Notes: generated from the letters alone by a model not told the origin. Counted from the first letter of the stretch, positions 19,101 to 26,704 are shown. The stretch: DNA of 50,654 nt from Bacteroidales bacterium (GCA_017552705.1 JAFZOY010000100.1:1-50654), one strand, 5' to 3'. Translations and numbers: made by a program.

Positions 19101-19482
19101 GGTGACAAATGATTTTGGATGTACAAGCACATACACCGAATGTATTTTCGTCAACATTGCGTCATCGTTGTATGTCCCAACAGCATTCTCACCAACGAAC
19201 CCTGCCCATAGCGTACGTACATTCCAGCCAAAAGGCTTCAATTTGGAAACATGCGAATTCTCGGTTTACGACAAATGGGGTAATTTGCTATGGTTCTCCA
19301 ACGAGGTGAAAGATGGTATGTTTGTTGGCTATTGGGATGGTCGCTACGATGGAAAGATGATGAAATCAGACGTGTATATCTGGAAAATGGAGGCAAAATT
19401 CCTCGATGGACAGGTATGGGACGGTTTTGATGATGGAAATGGCAAGAAAGTAAAATTCGGAAGCGTTCAGTTGATACGGTAG
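10120..19482 (+). CDS. Giant (3120-residue) secreted Ig-like repeat protein with gliding-motility-type C-terminal domain (T9SS type B)
   Basis: The largest gene in the window. Residues 1-26 are a signal peptide ending in AQAQ. An N-terminal beta-rich region (about 27-245) is followed by an Ig-like domain and then a jelly-roll-like segment (about 350-595) with the feel of a carbohydrate-binding or MAM domain. After that come some twenty Ig-like or PKD-like beta domains, many opening with a Cys-containing motif such as VICEGE, SICAGD or EVCFKEE. A PKD-like domain (about 2905-3010) precedes the last roughly 100 residues, which match the CHU_C/T9SS type B sorting domain (VPTAFSPTNP, YDKWGNLLW, WDGRYDGK, SDVYIWKMEA, GSVQLIR). 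It is probably a surface-anchored adhesin or matrix protein; no enzyme domain is evident. Base and codon use change sharply over 11170-11890. Confidence 0.88.
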   Translation: MKRFTFCKVLAFCIGMFFSSLVAQAQSVLVSGTDFTCAGYENEAYVSVNEITGWLGIIQPQISVNLPLTKDANVNASRKSGTFVDGKYYAVTNNAAKLDSFRLYNNEEAYWGLVLPKMSSQETMLTFQVSGLKPAANYTVEVEYCFVADYSEKWGYGYPGVNYNTGNQRPEYGSLDPKIKLIANPDQYNTKNGSDVGFSSAQKEGHGCATASNFTKSAVGADGKLTVYVNSSSQTSAIMLKSIKVYGEIDPQIYSLDGAEVCAGEFASFLLNNEYNATGVTYQWYEDNRAISGATAPAYSFETPATVSSHNYKLEVKSQGKTFTSNTLKVSTVKCCEVTLPDGTSVPASRKVIFKDDFGEFDMTDLSGHTYIVWDYSDITDPKQVKKKTSNTFRYQLDNPPLGCTYMGNEGAVLDGYYTVAGVMSTYNSAVYNGETIRGSWLEWAGDIGGPINADHQNPAMDHSGKLEGCALFINCKPNTGGKNIYERNITNLCQNRQLFFECYFTVFTNSATGPYNPVDITVRLTEIGNESNKVEFAGKATRQADGGTGTWVKLSSEIFLERNDAIKLEIINNSNVSENGNDLVIDDIIIKACSAPQIKAYYDLTTFDTDTVTCSGSGVKVFAKVSEMLKQYFGGVNNTYFQYQYSTTPDVKTSWKNVGGITVDEFKDISSCTAFGSARDGDVIYFRVVAGGKWTMENTPESAFNPDDPCASYAISPAIPTYIECPTCREPKEIEITDGEDLLCPGEQTTLTVTSQDSPDAFNYTWYKGSVANENLISTKNAATLPLTVKYDDVDGEQTYIVLVKDPAYPTATSCQSQAEFTVTAKPAPTAAVSGGEVICEGETITKPVQFTFTGENPFTFTYSDGTTSKEQTLTSGSTFAPTLPTEPGSTATYSLSALSDKYCNATTIPTTKATVTINPKPTVELTADNSVICEGEGTIKLTAEVTQGATTTWKKDGSTFTNSGSTKTLSTVAESGTYSIQATAEGCISEISEQTVTINEKPEILTLTSDKAAVCSGQVITITSTVSDDGSGEYTWTGDDDITGRGASVTISKTVSVDTDVTLTLAYKNGCDAKETKKITVTFYAIPAKPAVKDQSYCVDDQPKALEGTAVSGALLNWYGTNATSGTASSSAPVPSTAKADVGKKFYYVSQTLNGCESERAMATVTVDDTLTPVIIADPGFEVCEGAPISLSVEGTYKTTTWSGSGAAMLDGTTIPNPTFSNAPYGTYEVKISVVDEKGCKGSSSETIIVDPLPSAALSSLSNECVSDETEQTLTATITPPGVVGTGTWAGNVTKKSETTATYKPSTAGVGTHTITYDFVSDKGCPAAQQSTSVEVYDLPTPTIKVSNASVCVSGNNSDEVTISTTGTVANGSFDYSVDNGGAVNATTGAFDPKMHSAGTYTISLIYTDPNGCQSASPATDVVVVHALPDVAIDASNPTEVCYNEAAFEITTTVSPEGGNGVWTGTVSSTSAEFNPSNAGDNTSITYKYTDIYKCENSASTSISKVTVNAPKPILTKTVLKNAGQLDNTTELTAEASTAGDILQWMPETGGSVLEGGNNVTTFETHLGVDDAAISYKYAVREYRMVNNKECYSKDSVIAILVISECNALPPKASDRWVCVGSNTIPEFTAERTEGANAPTNYEISWLDFDPVGLNSLPAGKTAIETGLTFTPTTVSTDVAGTKEYYVAEYDKDKPCWSAGTKVTVRVVDNPTVTISSPENICAKGTDNVPVTVSPQNGELQATVGSLDGFNWQPGDYDGASEEVTFSYKVQSTPYADGTVCSTTETSQTTAHFMIAPNGSDNIWLIGKIATIPADLLDGTKTSSGETMKWYSSQITSSANELSPVAQTTTGSTYAPDLAALQAEVGTLKEFHKSYWITQTDGFGCESGPSEVTLHLLDCPWEAPSVDSIERCLNKTIGSLTAHEGTSVETMATGGTVSSWIWFDEDGNEISGANNAVFIPSMVDNSEPKVTKFYVAYEAEEATSTVTCRSPQTEVLVTVLPLPEITFTEPGTICYTTEETKVRASSTSKNGATTATWSISGDSDAISDNGIFYAQVNGKNAGTKEYSIVYEATDVKGCKNSQTIPISVLYLPPVATEGFFALTGQEDYVTVMVTDVLQANADVLWLTSETLINDQVRVGTGETLVTDDPTDVEIDGKKYYARQFVGECYSEPTEAIVAIANCPIPSVVVSPVEECLYNGAPELSADGGEWAERPEGSIFHFYSNADKALEYGNSADGSFTLTNITTTSEAGVYDYYVTESNANIQQFKDLYGITEKFACESRPVKVSVTMKKTLPPTVTFDPKEVCFKEESPKFIATQYVGDIVWFEEDPGTEGVPTAMESATGSVFMPALTDVGDHTVWAVALNNGCYSERTDVTYTVNPIPEKPEVTNKEVCFEDEAVYLTAQGESGSELYWYADERKQQPLRADENGYLPKVDAVDVYTYYVTQKIRGCESPVAAITYEIKALPLPPTIVEAPTRLCEYDDKPTLTAEGEHIRWYADVNATDLMVDDASCVVNDMGTGTHKYYATQTVRECEGATKMVVYQVFPKPENPKTVGASICAGDTNIPSLSTDGMNDKWFADDQETLMGSGYVYTPEANEVGSKDKIFYVQRERNGCVSEMVETILHVIDVPSFTIGNDTVLCIYDKVATIQATDFKPVLTEKSFVEWKVSNGTITKNLVDNAEHNITPTNILNAVGDFTISAVFACRYDETMTCKSNPVYMNYSIKAQPRKPIVFSKVICQGDEIDELQALGSPNVVWKSLSGTLPTEFHGPKYQFQKGSVLDTGTYKFEIYDMNIYDEENFIGCSSEVDTVELVVAPGANTKLFGRDSVCMGSIGESYYTRFEKTSQYFWTVTGDNLNYSKDATSTSVRYIDWMEPGVDTLTVYEQTWAGCEGFDTLIVQVAPAPVAHFSWSMPGSSNVIEFKDSTVQDSLWTTDKNGEPVALPIEYTMAWNFGHQGSNPADVDTVIPYNWRNHPVMEGHYLYGYNCPILTVTNDFGCTSTYTECIFVNIASSLYVPTAFSPTNPAHSVRTFQPKGFNLETCEFSVYDKWGNLLWFSNEVKDGMFVGYWDGRYDGKMMKSDVYIWKMEAKFLDGQVWDGFDDGNGKKVKFGSVQLIR

Positions 19483-19490
19483 GCGAGGGA

Positions 19491-20279
19491 TTATTCCCAG
19501 CCTTCTGTATCCGCTTTTGCGGGAACAAAATAATTTTTGATGCCGAAATTGATGTTTGCCTTGTGCGCTTGGCTGAGTTGGTATTTCCGCAAAATACGGT
19601 ACGTTCGTCCATCTTTTACGAAATATGCACCCGTTTGGTGAAAACGAAATGGCACGTTTTTCTCAATGCATTGTCGGCGAATATCAAGTATCCAATCGTA
19701 ATGGCAGGGACGGGCATTTACTCCCGATTCTCCTCCAACAGAAACTTCTTCAATTGTATTGTCGAGATACGGAAGTAGATTGATTCCTTCGAGCAGCGGA
19801 GCTACGGCAAGGATTTTATGTTTGATAGGTGCCGCCATAAACAGCGGAAGGCGATAGTCCGCCATGGCTTGGTTTTCAATGGTACAGCCAATCAGCACGT
19901 TGTCGTAGCCATTACCCCAATCGGAGGGAATACATTCGGCAAAGCGGTCGATGCGTTTGGTGAAAAAGAAGAACATACAATCCGAGCGTTCCCGAATCAT
20001 GCGCCAGCAGTCAGGTCTCCATTCGTCGGCATCTTTCAGGAGAAAATCCGAAGTAAAACAGGTGAAGATAACCTTCCCCGATGGAATTTTATATGATTTG
20101 TCGCGTTTCCGTTTGATGGGCAAGTCGAAGGCGCCGGTTTTTCGTGCCACGTTGCTGCCGATTTCGCAACCATACATTTCATCTTGTCGATACACGTAGC
20201 AATACTTGCATCCTGCACTGATTTTTGTACATCCGTGCCACGGATTCCAGTCGGCGTATATGCTCCATGAGTCAGACAT
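19491..20279 (-). CDS. DUF5131 (phage Gp37/Gp68-like) family protein
   Basis: A 262-residue protein recognised as DUF5131 by its N-terminal WNPWHGCTKISAGCKYCY segment, in which C17, C24 and C27 are spaced like a metal or iron-sulfur ligand set (C-x6-C-x2-C), and by later blocks such as FTKR, VSVGGESG and CHYDW. The family occurs in phages and bacterial chromosomes and resembles radical SAM proteins. I do not know its reaction and do not assign one. There is no signal peptide. It is the last gene of the minus-strand operon, 10 bp after mfd, and ends 8 bp from the end of the giant gene on the opposite strand. Confidence 0.8.
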   Translation of the reverse strand: MSDSWSIYADWNPWHGCTKISAGCKYCYVYRQDEMYGCEIGSNVARKTGAFDLPIKRKRDKSYKIPSGKVIFTCFTSDFLLKDADEWRPDCWRMIRERSDCMFFFFTKRIDRFAECIPSDWGNGYDNVLIGCTIENQAMADYRLPLFMAAPIKHKILAVAPLLEGINLLPYLDNTIEEVSVGGESGVNARPCHYDWILDIRRQCIEKNVPFRFHQTGAYFVKDGRTYRILRKYQLSQAHKANINFGIKNYFVPAKADTEGWE

Positions 20280-20289
20280 AGTTTGTTGC

Positions 20290-23200
20290 TTAGATACCCG
20301 GATTTATCGAGGTGAGTATTGCCATTGCGTCTTGTATGCTCGAAACGTTGCGGAACGTGAGGGTGAGTTTCCCTTGCGATTCCTTCATAGCGCACGAACG
20401 GGGGTTCTGCTGGACGAAATTCAGCACTTGTGTGAATATCGGTGACTGGTAATAGAGGGAATTCTGGTTCGCGATGAAATAATTTATCATAATGTTGTTT
20501 TTCAGCGTGATTTTTTCAATTCCCAAAGCAATCGCTTTCCAGCGGAGCCGCACGATATTGAGCAATCCTACACTTTCCTTCGGAATTTCACCGAAACGGT
20601 CAACCAAATGTTTTTCAAATGTTTGCAGACCTTCCTCGTTGGTTATGCTGTCGAGTTCGCGGTATAGTTTCACACGTTCGCTTGTGCTTTCAATGTAGTA
20701 GTTCGGGAACAAAAGTCCGAAATCGGTATCGATGTGGCAATCCGAAACAAACTGCATTGTGCTGATTTGTTCCGAAGCCTGTCGTTGTTCCTCTTCGGAA
20801 CCGGCAAACAAGTCGCGGTATTCGTTTTCCTTCAGCTCCATCATTGCTTCGTCGAGGATTTTCTGATAGGTTTCGTAGCCAATGTCGGAAATAAATCCGC
20901 TTTGTTCGGCGCCGAGCATATTTCCTGCGCCGCGAATGTCCAAATCCTGCATTGCAATGTTGAAACCGCTTCCCAATCCCGAAAAATCCTCTATCGCCTG
21001 AAGTCGTCGGCGGGCATCGTCGGGAAGGGCGTGGAGTGGCGGCGACATAAGATAGCAGTACGCCTTTTTATTGGAACGGCCGATTCTTCCTCGAAGTTGA
21101 TGTAAGTCGCTCAAACCAAAATGGTGGGCATCATACACTATCATCGTGTTTGCATTGGGTATGTCCAATCCCGATTCAATGATAGTTGTTGCTATTAACA
21201 CATCGTATTCGTGGTTGATAAAATCAAGCATAACTTGCTCTAATTGAGCGCCTTCCATTTGCCCGTGACCAACAACCGTTCGTACTTTCGGACATAATTT
21301 TCGGATATGGGCTTCGGTATCGTAGATGCTTGAAACTCTGTTGTTTATAACGAAAACCTGACCGCCTCGTTCGACTTCGAACATAATCGCACTGCGGATA
21401 ATGTCGTCGTTGTAGGTGTGCAGTTCAGTAATAATTGGGTGACGGTTTGGCGGCGGTGTGTTGATGATTGCCAAATCCCTTGCCCCTAACAGCGAAAATT
21501 GGAGTGTGCGAGGAATCGGCGTTGCTGTAAGTGTAAGAGTATCAACATTTACTTTAAGTTGTTTGAGTTTCTCTTTTATGCTTACACCAAATTTTTGTTC
21601 CTCGTCAATTATAAGTAACCCTAAATCTTTGAATTTCACATCCTTGCCAACCAGACGATGTGTACCTATAATAATGTCGGTTTTTCCTTCCACCAAGTTT
21701 TTGATGGTTTCTTTCTGCTGTTTGGCGGAGCGGAGACGGCAGATGTAATCAACGTTGCAGGGGAAGTTCTTCAGTCGGCTTGAAAACGTCTTGAAATGCT
21801 GCAATGCCAAAATAGTTGTTGGCACCAGCACTGCCACTTGTTTCCCGTCGGCAACCGCTTTGAATGCTGCCCGAATGGCGATTTCTGTTTTGCCAAACCC
21901 CACGTCGCCGCACACAAGCATATCCATAGGATAGGGCGCTTCCATTGCCGCTTTCACCTTTTCGGTTGCGGTGGCTTGGTCGGGAGTGTCTTCGTAGAAA
22001 AACGACGCCTCGAGTTCGTTTTGCAAATATGAATCGGGCGAAAACTGGAATCCGCTTTGCGCTTTTCGTTCGGCATAGAGGGCAATCAGTTCCTTTGCAA
22101 TGTCCTTGACCTTCTTCTTGGTTTTTTGTTTGGTGTTTTGCCAAACCGAAGAACCAAGTTTATGCAGTGTGGGTGTAACGCCTTCTTTCCCTTTGTATTT
22201 CGAGATTTTGTGAAGACCGTTTATATTCACATACACCAAATCGCCGTCGCGGTAAATTAACTTCACGGCTTCCTGTGTTGTGCCGTTGTTCACAATTCGC
22301 TCAAGTCCAGCGAATTTTCCGATACCAAAATCAATATGGACAACAAAATCGCCAGGGTTGAGTTCCTTCAAATCTTGGATTGTAAGGCTTTCCGACGAAA
22401 TGATTTTTTTCTGCCGTTTGTGGGCATGGTACCGTTCGAAAATTTCGTGGTCGGTGTAGCAACAAAGTTGCAAATCATTGTCGATGAACCCTTTAGAGAG
22501 CGAAGTGATGATTGATGTAAGTCGCACATTAGGATTGACTTCGGCAAAAATATCCTGAATTCTGTCGTATTGGCTTTGCGTTTGGCTGATAAAATAATTA
22601 GTGTAACCGTTTTCCTGGTTTTGTACTAATTGTTCCCCAAATAACTTGAATTTCTTATTGATTTTTGGGTGTGGAGCCGTGTTGAAATCAAATACGTATG
22701 CTTCGTTGAACGATGTACTTGAAAAGATCTCGCAACAGCGGTTTTCGGAGCAAAATTCTTGTAATGCGGAGCTTTTCAGCATTATCTGTGAAAGTTCCTG
22801 CAGTTTGTTGTCATTTCCTTTGTACGCCTTGTTTGCTTGTTGTTCGATATAGTCGATTTTTCCGACAGTTTCGAGCAGATTTTTGCAAAAAACTATCGGT
22901 TTGTCGAGATAGTCAAAAATCGGGATGTACGATTTCTTTTGGCTTGCGTTCTGCACATCGGGGATTATGTTGAATTCGTTGATTTTCTCCACCGAAAGTT
23001 GGTCGTCAACGTTGAACGTGCGGATGCTTTCAATTTCGTCGCCGAAAAAGTCGAGGCGGTACGGCAAATCGTTCGAGAAACTGAAAATGTCGATAATACT
23101 TCCTCGTACCGAGAATTGTCCGGGAACGGTAACAAAATCAACTCGTTCAAAACCAAATTCATACAGCAGGTCGTTTATAAACTGCGCATCAACTTTGTCG

Positions 23201-23646
23201 CCCACATGCAGTACGTGGATTTTTGTCTGGAATTCCTTTTTGGAAATCACCTGCTCAAGCACTGCTTCGGGATAGGTGACCAAAATATGGGGAAATTCCC
23301 GTTTGGTGAGTTGTTCCAACGCTTCGGTACGGAGCAGCATATTCGATTTGTCGGGCTGGTCGTATTGTATGGAACGTTTATAGGCGGTGGGGAACAGCAA
23401 TGAGTATTTTGCTCCCAGCAAGCTAGTGAGGTCGTCGAGAGCATCGGATGCTTCGTCGGCGTCGGGCATCACCACAAGAATGTCGGATTTCAGGTTTCGG
23501 AACAACGACGCAATCAGAAAATACGGTTCCGAGCCGTTAAGGCCACGCAGTAAACATTTGGATTCCAAATCTTTACCGAAAATATCCTCAATTCTTCTGA
23601 AATGCGGATGTGTTTTGAATAACTGTGCGAAATCCTGAATATTCAC
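20290..23646 (-). CDS. mfd: Transcription-repair coupling factor Mfd
   Basis: This 1118-residue protein is a full-length Mfd, the ATP-driven translocase that removes RNA polymerase stalled at DNA damage and recruits UvrA. The N-terminal third is the UvrB-like, UvrA-binding module. The CarD-like RNA polymerase interaction domain lies near residues 425-490 (GDFVVHIDFGIGKFAGLE). The translocase domains follow, with Walker A GDVGFGKT at 580-587, the DEEQ box at 681-684, then TATPIPRTL and the RGRIGRS motif. The C-terminal domain is present. It begins 3 bp after the small membrane-protein gene, so it is expressed within that operon. Nothing is missing. Confidence 0.98.
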   Translation of the reverse strand: MNIQDFAQLFKTHPHFRRIEDIFGKDLESKCLLRGLNGSEPYFLIASLFRNLKSDILVVMPDADEASDALDDLTSLLGAKYSLLFPTAYKRSIQYDQPDKSNMLLRTEALEQLTKREFPHILVTYPEAVLEQVISKKEFQTKIHVLHVGDKVDAQFINDLLYEFGFERVDFVTVPGQFSVRGSIIDIFSFSNDLPYRLDFFGDEIESIRTFNVDDQLSVEKINEFNIIPDVQNASQKKSYIPIFDYLDKPIVFCKNLLETVGKIDYIEQQANKAYKGNDNKLQELSQIMLKSSALQEFCSENRCCEIFSSTSFNEAYVFDFNTAPHPKINKKFKLFGEQLVQNQENGYTNYFISQTQSQYDRIQDIFAEVNPNVRLTSIITSLSKGFIDNDLQLCCYTDHEIFERYHAHKRQKKIISSESLTIQDLKELNPGDFVVHIDFGIGKFAGLERIVNNGTTQEAVKLIYRDGDLVYVNINGLHKISKYKGKEGVTPTLHKLGSSVWQNTKQKTKKKVKDIAKELIALYAERKAQSGFQFSPDSYLQNELEASFFYEDTPDQATATEKVKAAMEAPYPMDMLVCGDVGFGKTEIAIRAAFKAVADGKQVAVLVPTTILALQHFKTFSSRLKNFPCNVDYICRLRSAKQQKETIKNLVEGKTDIIIGTHRLVGKDVKFKDLGLLIIDEEQKFGVSIKEKLKQLKVNVDTLTLTATPIPRTLQFSLLGARDLAIINTPPPNRHPIITELHTYNDDIIRSAIMFEVERGGQVFVINNRVSSIYDTEAHIRKLCPKVRTVVGHGQMEGAQLEQVMLDFINHEYDVLIATTIIESGLDIPNANTMIVYDAHHFGLSDLHQLRGRIGRSNKKAYCYLMSPPLHALPDDARRRLQAIEDFSGLGSGFNIAMQDLDIRGAGNMLGAEQSGFISDIGYETYQKILDEAMMELKENEYRDLFAGSEEEQRQASEQISTMQFVSDCHIDTDFGLLFPNYYIESTSERVKLYRELDSITNEEGLQTFEKHLVDRFGEIPKESVGLLNIVRLRWKAIALGIEKITLKNNIMINYFIANQNSLYYQSPIFTQVLNFVQQNPRSCAMKESQGKLTLTFRNVSSIQDAMAILTSINPGI

Positions 23647-23649
23647 GGT

Positions 23650-24231
23650 TTACATAAAATTTTCGGCATCTTTCTTCAGTACGCTGAGAGCGTTGTCGGT
23701 CGGATTTGACGCCTGCGAAACTGTCGCTTTTATAATTGCTTCGCTCAGTGTGGATGCAGGAGCACCCGTAGCAACATTCACAGCCTCTTCGTTGATGAGC
23801 CTGATGAGACTATCCTTGGCAGCTTTCACGGAATCCCACGCGGCTTGCGAAACGTAGATTTGTTGCGATAAGTTGTGTTCGAATTCCGCACGGATTGTTA
23901 TCAGCAGTTCCTGATGGAGCAAACCAGCTGTCATGTTGGGCGATTGCACACGGAGCAACAACGATTCTGGTTTGATGCGTTCAAGCAGCAATACCAACCG
24001 CTCATAAGCCTGAATGCGGAGTGGCATTGTGATTTTTGCGTTCTCGATTTTCCTCGATTCGGTTGCTTTTGCCGTTTCGTTTTCGAGAAAAGCCTTTACT
24101 AAAGAATTGTTTGACTCGTTTTGGCGTTGGTTCATTTCGTCGAATTGTTTCTTAATCAGAAAAAAGAAGCACAAGGAAACCGCTACTATCAACGAAATTG
24201 TGACTGTTAATACTATTAAGAACGTTTGCAT
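23650..24231 (-). CDS. Small single-pass membrane protein of a Bacteroidetes-specific family
   Basis: A 193-residue protein with one N-terminal transmembrane helix (residues 4-26) followed by a soluble, mainly helical domain, presumably cytoplasmic. The segment ITMPLRIQAYERLVLLLERI (about 68-87) is a strong conserved-looking motif, and NxxxQQIYVSQAAW follows at about 120. From memory this corresponds to the DUF7935 family of Bacteroidetes; the name should be checked. Function unknown. It sits between a secreted-protein gene (30 bp upstream) and mfd (3 bp downstream) in the same transcription unit. Confidence 0.7.
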   Translation of the reverse strand: MQTFLIVLTVTISLIVAVSLCFFFLIKKQFDEMNQRQNESNNSLVKAFLENETAKATESRKIENAKITMPLRIQAYERLVLLLERIKPESLLLRVQSPNMTAGLLHQELLITIRAEFEHNLSQQIYVSQAAWDSVKAAKDSLIRLINEEAVNVATGAPASTLSEAIIKATVSQASNPTDNALSVLKKDAENFM

Positions 24232-24261
24232 TGTAATAAATTCAGTATTAGTTAATTATGA

Positions 24262-24975
24262 CTAAGGAATCCGTTTGGCTATTTGTTTTGCAACTACAGG
24301 CAGATATTGGTCGCAGATTTGGTCGATGTCGTTGATTTTTGCCGAAAAATTCATTGTGGCAATGTCGCCCGACACAAATTTTCCCAATGAGTTGAAAATC
24401 ACATAGTGCACTTTTATGGTCCGTTGGTACGAATTATCGGCAACGGTGTATGGATTTGAGAAATCTCCAAGTAATTCAAATTGAGTAAGATACACAACAT
24501 ATTGTGCTTGATAACTTTGAATCAAATCGTTGAAGAGTTGTGGATCTTGTAGTTTCACGCTCACGAGTTTATTGCTGTTGTCGGTTGTGGTGCTTACGAT
24601 TTCGCCAGCAATGATATTCGATTTTTGTCCGTTGAATTTCTTATGTTTGGTAATGTCGGCATCGTCTTTGTCGCAGAGTGCGTACATTGCATTGCTGTGA
24701 ACAGTTTCCATATCGGTGCTTGCATCGGTGGTGTATGTCCGGAGCAGGCTCGACACGTTCATGGAATCTTTCAGGGCCGAATAGATATGCAAGTCGAGTT
24801 CGGTGCGGATTTTTTCGATGGATTTATCGTAGGAAACACCTGAATATTTGCAGATTTTCTCGGATTCCTGGTTGTTGTACATTTTTGTGTCGAATGGAAT
24901 GATGAGAATGTGTTTCTGCGCAAATACAAGATTTGCAGCGAATAACGTGAATAATACAAGTAAAAATTTTTTCAT
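24262..24975 (-). CDS. Secreted or periplasmic protein of unknown function
   Basis: A 237-residue protein with a clear signal peptide (KKFLLVLFTLFAANLVFAQ) and no lipobox. The mature part starts with KHILIIPFDTKMYNN, a pattern common at the start of periplasmic proteins that build lipoprotein or LPS-assembly-like folds, but I cannot place it in a family. There are no transmembrane segments and no obvious catalytic motif. A weak -7-like box (TAACTTTC, 24999-25006) lies 23 bp upstream, so it may have its own promoter in addition to reading from the glycosyltransferase gene 51 bp upstream. Confidence 0.65.
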   Translation of the reverse strand: MKKFLLVLFTLFAANLVFAQKHILIIPFDTKMYNNQESEKICKYSGVSYDKSIEKIRTELDLHIYSALKDSMNVSSLLRTYTTDASTDMETVHSNAMYALCDKDDADITKHKKFNGQKSNIIAGEIVSTTTDNSNKLVSVKLQDPQLFNDLIQSYQAQYVVYLTQFELLGDFSNPYTVADNSYQRTIKVHYVIFNSLGKFVSGDIATMNFSAKINDIDQICDQYLPVVAKQIAKRIP

Positions 24976-25026
24976 TCTTTGTATGTTTTATCGGGTGTGA
25001 AAGTTACAAAATTTGCCCGAAAGTGG

Positions 25027-25902
25027 CTACGATTTTGTGAAAGTTTTACGAATGTAGTATCCAAGCACAGCAAAAAATGCGCGTAAATAGATTCCGCCGT
25101 GGATGAACCACGCACGTGGAGATGGTTTGTCGGTTCCGAAATACTGGTCGGAGAATATTTTCATTGATTGGTAAAATGCAATGAGGCTCCGTCGTTTGGT
25201 TTTTCGGGTGCTTCGTCCTTTAAAGTGCGTTATGTGCGTTTCGGGGAAATAGTAATTTTTGTATCCCGCCTGCAGTATTCTGTACGAAATATCAATATCC
25301 TCACCATAAAGGAAATAGCGTTCATCGAGAAGTCCGATGGCATCGAGCACCGACTTGCGGATAAGCATGCAGGCTCCCGCCAGAATTTCGATTTCGGCTG
25401 TTGTGTCGTCGGGAATTGAGCCTAAATAATAGTGGTTGAACGTGTCGGAGTTTGGAAATAGGCTCGCCAATCCGAATAATTTGCAAAATGCGGTGAACGG
25501 TGTCGGAATTCCTCGTTTTGATTCGGGAAGAAATTTCCCATCGCCATCGAGCATTTTCACGCCAAGCCCGCCAGCATTGCTGTGTGTGTCCATAAAATCC
25601 AACATTTTCGTGAACGAATCTTGTTCCACAATCGTGTCGGGATTGAGAAGCAGGATGTATTCACCGTTTGCCTTTCGAATCGCTTGGTTGTTCGCTTTTG
25701 CGAAACCAACATTTTCGTTGTTGGCAATCAACGTCACCCACGGAAATTTCTGCCGTACGATTTCACAGGAATTGTCAGATGAATTATTGTCGATTACAAA
25801 AACCTCGCTGTCAATTGTTTGCAATGCTTTCTGCACAGAAACCAAACAATGTTCCAGTTCGCATATCACGTTGTAGTTGACAATAATTACAGATAATTTC
25901 AT
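25027..25902 (-). CDS. Glycosyltransferase family 2
   Basis: A 291-residue GT-A fold glycosyltransferase. It shows the N-terminal nucleotide-sugar site (SVIIVNYN, VIDNNSSDNS), the metal-binding NPDT motif near residue 95, and the acceptor-side motif LDERYFLYGEDIDISYR. A basic, aromatic C-terminus (RAFFAVLGYYIRKTF) suggests loose membrane association. It resembles rhamnosyltransferase-like enzymes that build surface polysaccharides, but donor and acceptor cannot be read from the sequence. It starts 2 bp after the polysaccharide deacetylase stop, so the two very likely act in the same glycan pathway. Confidence 0.92.
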   Translation of the reverse strand: MKLSVIIVNYNVICELEHCLVSVQKALQTIDSEVFVIDNNSSDNSCEIVRQKFPWVTLIANNENVGFAKANNQAIRKANGEYILLLNPDTIVEQDSFTKMLDFMDTHSNAGGLGVKMLDGDGKFLPESKRGIPTPFTAFCKLFGLASLFPNSDTFNHYYLGSIPDDTTAEIEILAGACMLIRKSVLDAIGLLDERYFLYGEDIDISYRILQAGYKNYYFPETHITHFKGRSTRKTKRRSLIAFYQSMKIFSDQYFGTDKPSPRAWFIHGGIYLRAFFAVLGYYIRKTFTKS

Positions 25903-25904
25903 GC

Positions 25905-26540
25905 TTAAAAACGTATCGGTGCAAAGGTATAATTTTCTTTCTGTAAATATTCAATGGTTTTGGGCAAAGCGTACAAAAGGTTTTTCTCGGATTTCGGCGA
26001 GTCGTGGAAAACGATGATGGAGCCATTGCGAACGTAGTTTTTCACATTTTGAAAACAATCCTCACCCGACAGGCGGTTGTCGTAGTCCATCGTAATAATA
26101 TCCCACATAATCACGTGAAGGTTTTTGTAGAGTGCGCGTGCCTGTAATGGCCTGATTTTTCCGTATGGTGGACGAAACAACTTGCTACCAGTGATTTCCA
26201 CCCCTTTTCGCACGTTTTCCAGATAGGTTTTATTGTCGGTAATCCAGCCTTTAAGATGATTGTATGTGTGTGAACCATAGGCATAACCGCCTTCCTGCAC
26301 TTCGTGGAACACATCGGGAAATTTGTGCACATTTTCCCCGACCATAAAAAACGTGGCAGGCACGTTGTAATTCTGTAAAATATTGATTACCTGCTTTGTA
26401 TATGTTGGAACAGGACCGTCGTCGAATGTGAGATACACGGTTTTTTCCGCTTGTGGCAGTCTGAAATGAGCCTTGGAATACAGCCATTCCCCCACAATCG
26501 GCGGTTGAGCCTTGGTAACATCGAAAATAGGTTGTTTCAT
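25905..26540 (-). CDS. Polysaccharide deacetylase family protein (CE4, NodB homology)
   Basis: A 211-residue NodB-type deacetylase. Catalytic motifs are intact: TFDDG with D40-D41, the zinc-binding HTYNH (H91, H95), and FRPPYGK. It would remove N- or O-acetyl groups from a polysaccharide such as peptidoglycan or a glycan intermediate. No signal peptide is visible, so it may act in the cytoplasm on a precursor, in keeping with the neighbouring glycosyltransferase, or use an atypical export route. It is the first gene of the mfd operon. A -7-like box (CAAAAGTC on the plus strand, 26560-26567, a 7 of 8 match) lies about 19 bp upstream. Confidence 0.9.
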   Translation of the reverse strand: MKQPIFDVTKAQPPIVGEWLYSKAHFRLPQAEKTVYLTFDDGPVPTYTKQVINILQNYNVPATFFMVGENVHKFPDVFHEVQEGGYAYGSHTYNHLKGWITDNKTYLENVRKGVEITGSKLFRPPYGKIRPLQARALYKNLHVIMWDIITMDYDNRLSGEDCFQNVKNYVRNGSIIVFHDSPKSEKNLLYALPKTIEYLQKENYTFAPIRF

Positions 26541-26683
26541 TATTGAATGAATTATTTTCCAAAAGTCGCAAAAAACTCATTACGATGCTCGTTTATGAGC
26601 AGTAAACCGTGAAAGTTTATGTTTTTCATAGCGTATTTTTTGTTGTTTTTTGAAAAATGCAACGGAAAGTAGCATAAATTTGC

Positions 26684-26696
26684 TGTTGTGACAACA
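26684..26696. promoter_or_regulatory. Palindromic operator candidate upstream of the XRE regulator gene
   Basis: TGTTGTGACAACA is a perfect 6-1-6 palindrome, flanked by imperfectly mirrored AT-rich arms. It sits just upstream of the predicted promoter of an XRE-type regulator gene, the usual place for an autoregulatory operator. Binding is inferred. Confidence 0.4.
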
Positions 26697-26704
26697 AATT
26701 TTGG

